Assembly: GCA_020437875.1 (NCBI GenBank)
Contig: JAGQVR010000015.1
Span: 1-21,815 of the forward strand
DNA from: Flavobacteriales bacterium
Lineage (GTDB): Bacteria > Bacteroidota > Bacteroidia > Flavobacteriales_F > PHOS-HE28
Direction: 5' to 3'
DNA length: 21,815 nucleotides
In this document: one piece after another, positions 7,976 through 14,845 of the stretch
How positions within the stretch are numbered: the stretch's first letter is position 1
Layout: every line of letters starts with the position of its first letter
The notes under the pieces: model-generated
Databases searched by the model: none
The model's input: the letters and a program-made list of their open reading frames with translations, nothing else
What the model was told of the DNA's origin: nothing
Program-made: the position numbers and the translations under genes

Positions 7976-9379
7976 ATGGTGCGATCCTCAACCCTGTTCC
8001 CCGTCCTGGCCGCCGTCTTATCGCTTCTACATCATCGGATCCATGCCCAGGTTGACGGAACCTTCGATCCCACCTTCGTGCAGGGCACCGGCTTCGCAGG
8101 TGATGTCTACACCATTGCGCGGCAAGCCGATGGAAAGCTCCTGATCGCGGGGGATGAGCTGTCGTTGTACAACGGAACGCAGGTTCCAGCGGTGGTCCGG
8201 CTCGGTGCGGATGGCGCTTTGGACACGAGCTTCGATGCCGGGGAGGGTCCTGATGGTCGCGTCCATCGCATCGCGGTGCAGGCGGACGGTCGCATCCTTG
8301 TTGGTGGGACATTCTTCAATTTCGATGGTGTTCCGTCGCGCCGATTGGTGCGTCTTATGCCGAATGGATCGGTTGACGGCACCTTTGCCATCGGCACGGC
8401 GGCGAACGACTGGGTGGATGATCTGGTGATCCAACCCGATGGACGGATCCTTGTTGCCGGACACTTTGATCAATTCAATGGAGTGAACGTCGGCGGGATC
8501 GTGCGATTGATGGCGGATGGCAGCATCGATCCGAGCTTCAACACCGGAACCGGTGCGGAAGCGGAGGTGTACGCGATCGCATTGCGGACCGATGGTCGTA
8601 TGGTGCTGGGCGGCTACTTCAGCAGCTTCAACGGGCTCACGCGGAACAAGGTGGTGCAGTTGAACGCCAACGGTTCCGTGGACACAAGCTTCGATCCGGG
8701 GGTGGGAGGAGGCTCCGGCGTGTCCATCCGTGCGTTGGCCACGACCCCTGATGGCAAGCTGCTCTGCGGCGGTGACCTCTTTTCCTGGGCGGGTGCCACG
8801 GTGAACGGATTGGTCCGCCTGAATGCGGACGGATCACCGGATGCTGGCTTCGATGCCAGTGCCACCGCGCAATACGGGCTGCTCGATGTGATCGTCCAGT
8901 CCGATGGCCACATCCTGTTCTGCGGCTCACAGGGTGTGGACCGCGTGACCAGCACGGGTGCCGATGATCCCGGGTTCGATACGGGCAGTGGCTTCTTCGG
9001 CGGCCTGCAGGTGGTGGTGGACCTGGAGATGCTGCCCGACGGACGCGTGCTGGCGGGTGGTCAGTTCGATGCGTACGATGGGCATGCGGTGGGCAGCATC
9101 GTGCGGCTCACCAATGCGGATGTCGGTGTAAGGGACGAGGCCGTCACCTCCATGCGGGTGTGGCCGAATCCGAGTAGCGGGACCATACGCGTGAACACCG
9201 GCGATCCGGGCGCGCTCATGTCGATCAGGATACTCGATCCGGTCGGTCGGGTAGTGGATCGCGTCCAGCTGCGGAACGATGGCATGGAGCTGCGGCTTCC
9301 ATCCGATCCCGGGACCTACATGGTGGAAGTCGGCACGAGCGCGGGAGGGGTGATGCGGCTTCCCGTGGTCCGCGAGTAG
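7976..9379 (+). CDS. Secreted seven-repeat delta-60 beta-propeller with T9SS type A sorting domain
   Basis: The protein has 467 residues. The N-terminus is a signal peptide (MVRSSTLFPVLAAVLSLLHHRIHAQ). Seven copies of the delta-60 (DUF5122) repeat follow. Each has the core I-x-x-Q-x-D-G-R-I-L-V-G-G-x-F, and most continue with a segment like VRLxxDGSxDxSFD; the pattern is best seen in HRIAVQADGRILVGGTF and DDLVIQPDGRILVAGHF. Seven repeats fit one closed seven-bladed propeller. The sixth repeat (VIVQSDGHILFCGSQG) is shortened and lacks the F-x-x-Y/F-N-G step. The C-terminus from VWPNPSSGTIRV is a type A sorting domain, so T9SS should export and attach the protein at the surface. The ligand is unknown. 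The gene is convergent with the next gene, with 13 bases between stops. Confidence 0.88.
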   Translation: MVRSSTLFPVLAAVLSLLHHRIHAQVDGTFDPTFVQGTGFAGDVYTIARQADGKLLIAGDELSLYNGTQVPAVVRLGADGALDTSFDAGEGPDGRVHRIAVQADGRILVGGTFFNFDGVPSRRLVRLMPNGSVDGTFAIGTAANDWVDDLVIQPDGRILVAGHFDQFNGVNVGGIVRLMADGSIDPSFNTGTGAEAEVYAIALRTDGRMVLGGYFSSFNGLTRNKVVQLNANGSVDTSFDPGVGGGSGVSIRALATTPDGKLLCGGDLFSWAGATVNGLVRLNADGSPDAGFDASATAQYGLLDVIVQSDGHILFCGSQGVDRVTSTGADDPGFDTGSGFFGGLQVVVDLEMLPDGRVLAGGQFDAYDGHAVGSIVRLTNADVGVRDEAVTSMRVWPNPSSGTIRVNTGDPGALMSIRILDPVGRVVDRVQLRNDGMELRLPSDPGTYMVEVGTSAGGVMRLPVVRE

Positions 9380-9392
9380 GTCGCCTGGCGTT

Positions 9393-12311
9393 CTAACGCA
9401 GCAGCGTGACGTGCCCGTTGAGGATGATGGGCTCCTTGTTCACCATGGCCTGCAGACGCCAGGGGTAGACACCGATCGGCACGGTGGTTCCACCGCTCGT
9501 GCCATCCCAGCCGATGTCCTTATCGCTCGCGGTGAACACCGTGCGGCCCCACCGATCGAAGATGAGCAGGTTGTAGGTGGAGGGCGCAGGTCCTGCCCAT
9601 TGCACCAGGAAGTGATCGTTGAACTGGTCGCCGTTCGGGGTGAATGCGTTCGGCACATGCACCGCCACTTCACTGGGGTATGTGTACACCGAACAGGTAC
9701 TGTCCGCACAGCCGAGGGTGTTGCGGGCGGCCAGGCAGATCGTGATCGCCGCATCCTCGTCGTTGGAGGGAACGGGAGGAAGTACCAGGTCAGGATCGCC
9801 TTCCACCACGACTCCATCCACATACCATTGGAAGGTGCTGGCGGAAGTGCTCGTGTTCACGACCAGGTCGCCATCGATCGGAAGGGTGAAGCGTGCATCC
9901 GGCATGGGGACCACCTGCACCACGAGTTCGGCCGGTGCGGCACAGGGCAGTGCATAGCTGATCGTGTGCGATCCCACGCCGGCGATGCCCGGGTCGAAGA
10001 GGCCATCCATGTCCACACCGGCACCGCTCCATACACCGCCCATGGGTTCCGCCTCAAGAGCAACGGGATCATCGTTGGTGCAGTGGGCATCGGGACCGGT
10101 GATCGTCGGCGCGATACCGGCCGGACCTGCGTCGATGGAGAACGGAAGAGTGAGCGAGCAGCCCTGCGCGTCCTCCACCGTCAGCGTATGATCGCCACCG
10201 CACAACGCATCGATCGGGAGCGTCAACGTGTTCTCATCCACAGCGTAGCTCCATGGTTGCACACCACCCGACACGGATGGTAGGACATGGCCATCGCAGG
10301 CACCGGCGCAGGAGGTCGCTTCCGTGGTGAGCTCCAGCTCCAATGCCAGCGGACCATCCACCGTCTCAGCGCCGTTCACGATGCACCCGAGCGGATCGGT
10401 CACGACGTAGGCATAGCCGCCCGCGAGCAGGTCGTTGATCGATCCACCGGTGGCCACATATCCGTCCGGGCCTTCCCAATCCACGACATAATTCCCAGGC
10501 GGCTCGATGCTCAGGTCGATCGCACCGTCCGCTTCACCGGCACAGCTCACATGCGTCACCGAACTGCTCACTGCGAAGTCCGAGCTGGCACTGCCGACCA
10601 GGGCATCGCTGGTCAGCTGGCATCCGTTCGCATCGGTGATCGTTGCGGCATAGGTGCCGGCTCCCAGATCGGTGGCACAGATACCGTTCTGCGAGGCGGG
10701 GTCATCCCAGGCGATGGTGTAGGGTCCAACGCCGCCGCTCACCTCCACACAGGCACTGCCGTCCAGGTTGCCGCATTGCGCGGGTCCGGTGGTCACAGCG
10801 ACATCGATCGCTGGAGGGGAGGCGATGGCGGCGACAAGGTCGACGAAGCAGGTGGTGGTGGTGCTCACACGTACGTTCCAGGTCCCGGCGCCCAGTCCAT
10901 TCTGTACTTCCCCATCGGGCAGGCCATCGCTCCATGTGATGGTATAGGCACCGGGTGGATCCATGATCAGTACCACATTGCCATCCGCCGATCCGGCGCA
11001 ACTCTCATCCGTGGTGTTCACCGTCACCTCCGGGATCACGCCAACGCTGACGGTCACGGTGGCCGAAGCGGGTGGGCAACCGGGAACAGGGTCCATGGAA
11101 TAGGTGTAGGCGCCTTGCGCGTCCGTGGCGGGATCGAAGACGCTCCCACCGGGAAGTGCGGGAGTCCACTGCCCCCCGGCATCAGGTGTGCCGCCGAGTT
11201 GTGCGAACAGGTCCACCGCGGCCGCATCACTGCAGAGGTCCACGGTCGCATTGGTTCCGGCATCCGGTACATCACCGCCGGCCAGCACCACCGTGGCGGT
11301 GTCGCGGCATCCGGTGGCGGATATGGCGATCACGTGGTAGGTAGCGGCGCAGAGGTCGATCGCCTCATCGGTGTTCTGGCCGGTGGTGGTCCAGTCGTCG
11401 TTGTACCAGGTGAATGTATAAGGGCCGATGGATCCGCTCGCTTCGGCGGTGGCGGTTCCGGTGCAGCCACAGGCGGTGGTGACTTCGGCGGTCACCTCCA
11501 ACGGATCCTCCGCGACGACCGGTGCACAGCCATTGTTGAAGGTGGCCATCCAGGTCGCATTGGCAGCGCTGTTCGGGCTGCCGGGTGTCTGGTCGTCCCC
11601 ACCACAGGCTGCGATATCACCCGCGCAGCCCTGCATCCAGTCGGCCGCATTCGTCGGGTCGCCGTTCACGAAGGACCAGACCTGGTCGCCTCCGTTCCCC
11701 GGGAAATGGACCGTGGCATTCGTGTTCGTATTGCCGTAGCAGAAGGAGAAGACCGTGCAGCCGGTGGCGTCCGAGATGCGCACACAGTCACCGGTGTTCG
11801 CCAGGGCCAGGTTGCTCTGCCAGGTGGGTGTGGGGTCGAGGCCCCAACCACCGGGATCGTTGCAGAGCACGGCCGCGGGTGTGATGTCCGAGTATTCCAG
11901 GTGCACCAGGTCCGAGCTCGCGATCACCAAGCTGCAATTCCCATCGCCGAGGTCCAGGTCGGTGGTCGGCATGGACGGGTTGATGTCCTCGGCGTTGTAG
12001 ATGGTGATCAAGGTGCCCACCGGAACGCAGCTCCAAAGCGGATGATCCGCGAAACGCACCGCGCCTTGTGCCACTCCATTGCCACCGTGAAAGCCGTTGT
12101 TGTCATCGAGGATCCAGCCGCGCAGGTCCAGGCAGTTCACCGGTGTGCAGGGTTCCGCCGGCGTGGTCGGCACCACGAGCAGTTCCACATATTCCTGGCT
12201 ACCGGCGGGCCCGTTCGATACCTCGTGGATGATCACCGATTGCCCGGCCACGCGGAGAATGGGGAACAGACCGACAAGGAGGAGCGCCTTGTGGGAGAGG
12301 GGCCTCGGCAT
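9393..12311 (-). CDS. Large secreted lamin-tail / SprB-repeat protein with gliding-motility-associated (CHU_C) C-terminus
   Basis: The protein has 972 residues. The ATG at 12311 gives a signal peptide (MPRPLSHKALLLVGLFPILRVAGQ); the open frame extends upstream to 12437 without signal character. Residues about 25-270 begin VIIHEVSNGPAGSQEYVELL with LRGWILDDNN, typical of a lamin-tail domain, and carry many cysteines. From about 290 to 700 there are SprB-like repeats with phrases such as G-x-G-P-Y-T-x-x-W, L-x-A-G-T-Y-x-x-x-x-T-D-A-N-G-C and SCAGxxDG. PKD/Ig-like regions follow. The last about 95 residues (VPNAFTPNGDQFNDHF, LLIFDRWGRTVF, WDGTSGG, GVYPWRL) are the CHU_C domain, a type B T9SS signal often handled by a PorP/SprF partner. 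No such partner is in the window. An adhesin or gliding-surface role is inference; the amount of cysteine suggests disulfide stabilisation. Confidence 0.9.
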   Translation of the reverse strand: MPRPLSHKALLLVGLFPILRVAGQSVIIHEVSNGPAGSQEYVELLVVPTTPAEPCTPVNCLDLRGWILDDNNGFHGGNGVAQGAVRFADHPLWSCVPVGTLITIYNAEDINPSMPTTDLDLGDGNCSLVIASSDLVHLEYSDITPAAVLCNDPGGWGLDPTPTWQSNLALANTGDCVRISDATGCTVFSFCYGNTNTNATVHFPGNGGDQVWSFVNGDPTNAADWMQGCAGDIAACGGDDQTPGSPNSAANATWMATFNNGCAPVVAEDPLEVTAEVTTACGCTGTATAEASGSIGPYTFTWYNDDWTTTGQNTDEAIDLCAATYHVIAISATGCRDTATVVLAGGDVPDAGTNATVDLCSDAAAVDLFAQLGGTPDAGGQWTPALPGGSVFDPATDAQGAYTYSMDPVPGCPPASATVTVSVGVIPEVTVNTTDESCAGSADGNVVLIMDPPGAYTITWSDGLPDGEVQNGLGAGTWNVRVSTTTTCFVDLVAAIASPPAIDVAVTTGPAQCGNLDGSACVEVSGGVGPYTIAWDDPASQNGICATDLGAGTYAATITDANGCQLTSDALVGSASSDFAVSSSVTHVSCAGEADGAIDLSIEPPGNYVVDWEGPDGYVATGGSINDLLAGGYAYVVTDPLGCIVNGAETVDGPLALELELTTEATSCAGACDGHVLPSVSGGVQPWSYAVDENTLTLPIDALCGGDHTLTVEDAQGCSLTLPFSIDAGPAGIAPTITGPDAHCTNDDPVALEAEPMGGVWSGAGVDMDGLFDPGIAGVGSHTISYALPCAAPAELVVQVVPMPDARFTLPIDGDLVVNTSTSASTFQWYVDGVVVEGDPDLVLPPVPSNDEDAAITICLAARNTLGCADSTCSVYTYPSEVAVHVPNAFTPNGDQFNDHFLVQWAGPAPSTYNLLIFDRWGRTVFTASDKDIGWDGTSGGTTVPIGVYPWRLQAMVNKEPIILNGHVTLLR

Positions 12312-12408
12312 CGCCTGCAAGATTACCACCATCGAACGGCGCCACCGACACGGGAATGTCATGGGATCTTCACCATTGCACCGGGGATCTCGTCCCGCTC
12401 TTGGATCA

Positions 12409-12443
12409 GAACAGGTGATCTCGGACTTTCCGAACATGTGATC
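12409..12443. repeat. Pair of near-identical 12-base direct repeats
   Basis: GAACAGGTGATC (12409-12420) and GAACATGTGATC (12432-12443) agree at 11 of 12 positions, with start points 23 bases apart, about two helical turns. They lie in the divergent gap between the CHU_C gene and the outer-membrane protein gene. The spacing suits a dimeric or two-site regulator, but no regulator is identified. Confidence 0.4.
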
Positions 12444-12477
12444 GACCCGCTCGGGTCAATACGGCATCCACCGTATT
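12444..12477. repeat. Two adjacent hairpins in the divergent intergenic region
   Basis: GACCCG-CT-CGGGTC (12444-12457) is followed without a gap by AATACGG-CATCCA-CCGTATT (12458-12477), both with perfect arms of 6 and 7 bases. Neither is followed by a T-run, so they do not look like terminators. They may be operators or leader structures for the gene at 12578. Confidence 0.4.
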
Positions 12478-12577
12478 CTCGGCGGACTTCTCCACAATGG
12501 ATGGGTGATGATCAATGACGGTGGTCATGCGCGGATCGGTGTGGTGCCCGAGATTTGCGATCACCAATCCAATTCCA

Positions 12578-13279
12578 ATGAAACGAGTAGTTCTTGTTGC
12601 GGCCATCGCGGCCCTTTCCATCGGCACGACGAGCGCCCAGTACAAGCCTGCGGCCGGTGAGCGTACCCTCGAAGTGAACTTCGCCCCGCTCGGCGGCAGC
12701 CCGGTGAGCATCGCGGGTATCAAGTACCGTTCGTTCGGTACCGAGACCAGCGCGTTCCGTCTGGGTGTCTTCCTGGGTTTCGGTAACACCACCACCATCA
12801 CGCAGGATGAGAACACCCAGAACGGTGCGACGGACAAGGAGTTGAAGGATACGGAAAGCTCCTTCTCCATCAACCTCCAGCCCGGCATCGAGAAGCACTT
12901 CGCCGGCACCGAGCGTCTTTCGCCGTACATCGGCGGTGTGTTGAACCTCGGTTACATGGCCACCACGGAGAAGAGCGAGACCCAGTACACCGAGAGCCTG
13001 GTGGGCGAGGACGTGGAGAAGGGCGGCACCCTGAACCTCGGCCTGAACGCCGTGGCCGGTGTGGACTACTACGTCGCCCAGCACCTGTACATGGGTACGG
13101 AGATCGGTTTCGGTGTCGGCTTCAACAAGGACCTGACCAAGAAGGTGACCGCACAGACCCTCAACCAGGATGGCAACGGTCTCGTGAGCACCGATACCGA
13201 TTCCAAGGCAGGTACCGAGTCCAGCCTCCAGGTCGGTCCGAACGTGATCGGCCAGATCCGTCTGGGCTGGGTGTTCTAA
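12578..13279 (+). CDS. Abundant outer-membrane beta-barrel protein
   Basis: The protein has 233 residues with signal peptide MKRVVLVAAIAALSIGTTSAQ; the ATG at 12578 is chosen for this, although the frame is open upstream to 12515. Strands such as IKYRSFGTETSAFRLGVFLGFG, RLSPYIGGVLNLGYMAT, VDYYVAQHLYMGTEIGFGVGF and the closing VIGQIRLGWVF fit a barrel of the Bacteroidota outer-membrane protein type, with an exposed charged loop near residues 80-95. The final F is typical of barrel assembly signals. Codon use is much narrower than in neighbours, with many GGT, CGT, ACC, AAC, AAG and GAG codons, which suggests strong expression. A 7-of-8 match to the Bacteroidota -7 box (GAGATTTG, 12550-12557) lies before the start but has no clear -33 partner. 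The lipoprotein gene follows 27 bases later. Confidence 0.85.
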   Translation: MKRVVLVAAIAALSIGTTSAQYKPAAGERTLEVNFAPLGGSPVSIAGIKYRSFGTETSAFRLGVFLGFGNTTTITQDENTQNGATDKELKDTESSFSINLQPGIEKHFAGTERLSPYIGGVLNLGYMATTEKSETQYTESLVGEDVEKGGTLNLGLNAVAGVDYYVAQHLYMGTEIGFGVGFNKDLTKKVTAQTLNQDGNGLVSTDTDSKAGTESSLQVGPNVIGQIRLGWVF

Positions 13280-13306
13280 GGTGGGCTCATGCAATACCTT
13301 ACGGGC

Positions 13307-14200
13307 ATGAAAAGGACCAAGTATCTCCGGAACGCGTCGCTGCTGAAGCTGGGCGGTGTGCTCATGCTCAGCGTGGGCCTGCTGGCCGGGTGCAGCAAGG
13401 AAAGCGGCACCGCTCCAACGGCCCGGCAGGAGCGCATCACCGATCCAGCCAAGCAACAGCGGCTGTTGGAGGCCGCACAGCAACTACCGGCCATCGGTGT
13501 GTACAACCGGCGCATGGACCGCGTGATCGTGTTCAGCCATGGCGCTGACGGCAGCCGGAACTTCAACTTCGTTGATCCTCCCACCGACGGCATCAACTTC
13601 GCCAGCAGCAATGGTGGCGAATGGACCTGGTCCGAGAGCCAGGGCCTGATGGTGATCACCGAACCGGGAGCGGGCATCGGTGGCGGTGGTGGTACGGTGG
13701 TGGCGGGCAGCGCCTCACTGGACATCCAGTACGCCGTATGCTTCAGCATCGATGAGGAGGCCTTCGGGATGGAGCTTTTCGACAGCGGCATCTCCGAGGT
13801 GGCCGGTGTCATCGGCATCGCTGGTGATTTCGACGCGCTCATCAATGGCGACTTCGATGAGAATGAGGATGACATCTTCGACTACTTCCATGGCTTCGCC
13901 TACTACCTGGTCTATGCCGACCAACTGGAGAACACCGATTATGAGGTGTTGAACTGGTTGGAGGACCTCGATCAGGATCTGGACGAGCTGGACGGCTTCG
14001 GCTTCTCCTTCGTGGTGAGTTTCCAGAACGACGGCGGGATCTACATCTCGCGCGATGGGGACCTCACCGTGAACGGCGGGTCGATCGGCTTCAACGGCAA
14101 CTATTATGCGATCGAGGGAGTTGGCTTCTTCGACGAGGATGGCGATGATGATCCGGACTTTAGCGTGGTGCCCGGCTTCGGCACCATGGGGTGCAACTGA
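13307..14200 (+). CDS. Secreted acidic lipoprotein of unknown function
   Basis: The protein has 297 residues. The start at 13307 is chosen over 13289 because it gives a compact lipoprotein signal (MKRTKYLRNASLLKLGGV...) ending in the lipobox LLAGC, with the lipidated cysteine at residue 29. The mature chain contains no domain I recognise. It has a glycine run (GIGGGGG, about 118) and acidic stretches DFDENEDDIFDYF, LEDLDQDLDELDGF and DEDGDDDPDF, the last resembling a calcium-binding Asp-rich loop. Short beta motifs (FGFSFVVSFQNDGGIYISRDGDLTV) suggest a beta-rich fold. It is 27 bases after the outer-membrane protein gene on the same strand and ends before the strong terminator at 14224, so a two-gene transcript is likely. 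A lipoprotein partner of that barrel is inference. Confidence 0.8.
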   Translation: MKRTKYLRNASLLKLGGVLMLSVGLLAGCSKESGTAPTARQERITDPAKQQRLLEAAQQLPAIGVYNRRMDRVIVFSHGADGSRNFNFVDPPTDGINFASSNGGEWTWSESQGLMVITEPGAGIGGGGGTVVAGSASLDIQYAVCFSIDEEAFGMELFDSGISEVAGVIGIAGDFDALINGDFDENEDDIFDYFHGFAYYLVYADQLENTDYEVLNWLEDLDQDLDELDGFGFSFVVSFQNDGGIYISRDGDLTVNGGSIGFNGNYYAIEGVGFFDEDGDDDPDFSVVPGFGTMGCN

Positions 14201-14223
14201 TCATCTGGTCGCTGTTGAAAAGG

Positions 14224-14250
14224 GAGGGCCGTCCGCACAGGACGGCCCTC
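14224..14250. terminator. Strong bidirectional intrinsic terminator
   Basis: A perfect 11-base stem, GAGGGCCGTCC (14224-14234) with GGACGGCCCTC (14240-14250), encloses a 5-base loop. On the minus strand it is followed by CCTTTTC, on the plus strand by TTGCATT. It lies between the converging lipoprotein and feo-operon ends and should stop both. Confidence 0.85.
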
Positions 14251-14256
14251 TTGCAT

Positions 14257-14637
14257 TCAGGCCTTTCCCCTCGCATGCGCAGCGCGCAACATCGACCCGC
14301 GCACGGTGTAGAGCGTCCCGGGCAATAGCAGCCACAGGAACTCGGGCACGACCAGATCAGGGCGCATGACAAGGAGGACAAGGATGCCGGCCACCGCGAT
14401 GATACCCCCGATCAGTGGTGCGCGATAGGCCACGAGCAGGCCGATCAATGTGCTGATCGGGAAGAGCAGGAAACCCATGAGGTCCATGGTCGAATTGAAG
14501 CGCATGCCATCCGGGCCGTTCGCATCCCCGGTGAGGTGGCCGATGAGCATGGACCAGAGGAAGGCCAGCACCAGCGTGCCGATGACCCACGACAGCCACG
14601 CCAGTATCCGGTGGCCGATGGTGACCCGCTGGTTCAT
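14257..14637 (-). CDS. Small four-helix membrane protein in the feo operon
   Basis: The protein has 126 residues. The ATG at 14637 precedes MNQRVTIGHRILAWLSWVIG; the frame is open further upstream but that part overlaps the preceding gene. Four hydrophobic segments are visible: about 11-31, 53-70, 75-91 and 98-113. The C-terminus is basic (RGSMLRAAHARGKA), favouring a cytosolic tail. I do not recognise a family with certainty. It starts 31 bases after the Cys-rich FeoB-associated gene on the same strand and ends just before the shared terminator, so it is probably the last gene of the feo operon. A role in iron uptake is only suggested by position. Confidence 0.65.
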   Translation of the reverse strand: MNQRVTIGHRILAWLSWVIGTLVLAFLWSMLIGHLTGDANGPDGMRFNSTMDLMGFLLFPISTLIGLLVAYRAPLIGGIIAVAGILVLLVMRPDLVVPEFLWLLLPGTLYTVRGSMLRAAHARGKA

Positions 14638-14668
14638 GGTCGAAGCATCAGTGCCGGTGAACAGGTGC

Positions 14669-14845
14669 TCAGGTGTGGAGCCGGGGACAGGCACCGCAGC
14701 TGGCACAACTCCCACATCCACCCATCGGAGCGGGGACAGGTCCACTCGCGTCGGGCACGGCTTTGCGGGACAGCGCCGCCACCCCTTGCGTGGTCACATA
14801 CGCCACGGCACCGATCACGATGAGGATGGTGAGCAGGGTCTGCAT
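14669..14845 (-). CDS. FeoB-associated Cys-rich small membrane protein
   Basis: This 58-residue protein is one membrane helix (about 3-19, QTLLTILIVIGAVAYV) followed by S-R-K, a Gly/Pro linker and a C-terminal Cys cluster. The cysteines are at residues 44, 47, 50 and 53, an exact CxxCxxCxxC ladder. The ATG at 14845 overlaps the feoB stop (ATGA), which fixes the start and indicates translational coupling. Small proteins of this kind, with one helix and a Cys-rich tail, are known beside feoB in many bacteria and are thought to help FeoB assemble or handle iron, like FeoC in a broad sense. Arg and Lys after the helix favour a cytosolic tail. Metal binding by the four cysteines is inference. Confidence 0.85.
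   Translation of the reverse strand: MQTLLTILIVIGAVAYVTTQGVAALSRKAVPDASGPVPAPMGGCGSCASCGACPRLHT

Noticed and set aside
10287..12518. Long plus-strand open frame (743 codons) opposite the CHU_C gene
   Set aside because: The minus strand encodes an unmistakable signal peptide, repeats and CHU_C end. The plus frame is rich in G, R and H with no domain, as expected of a shadow.
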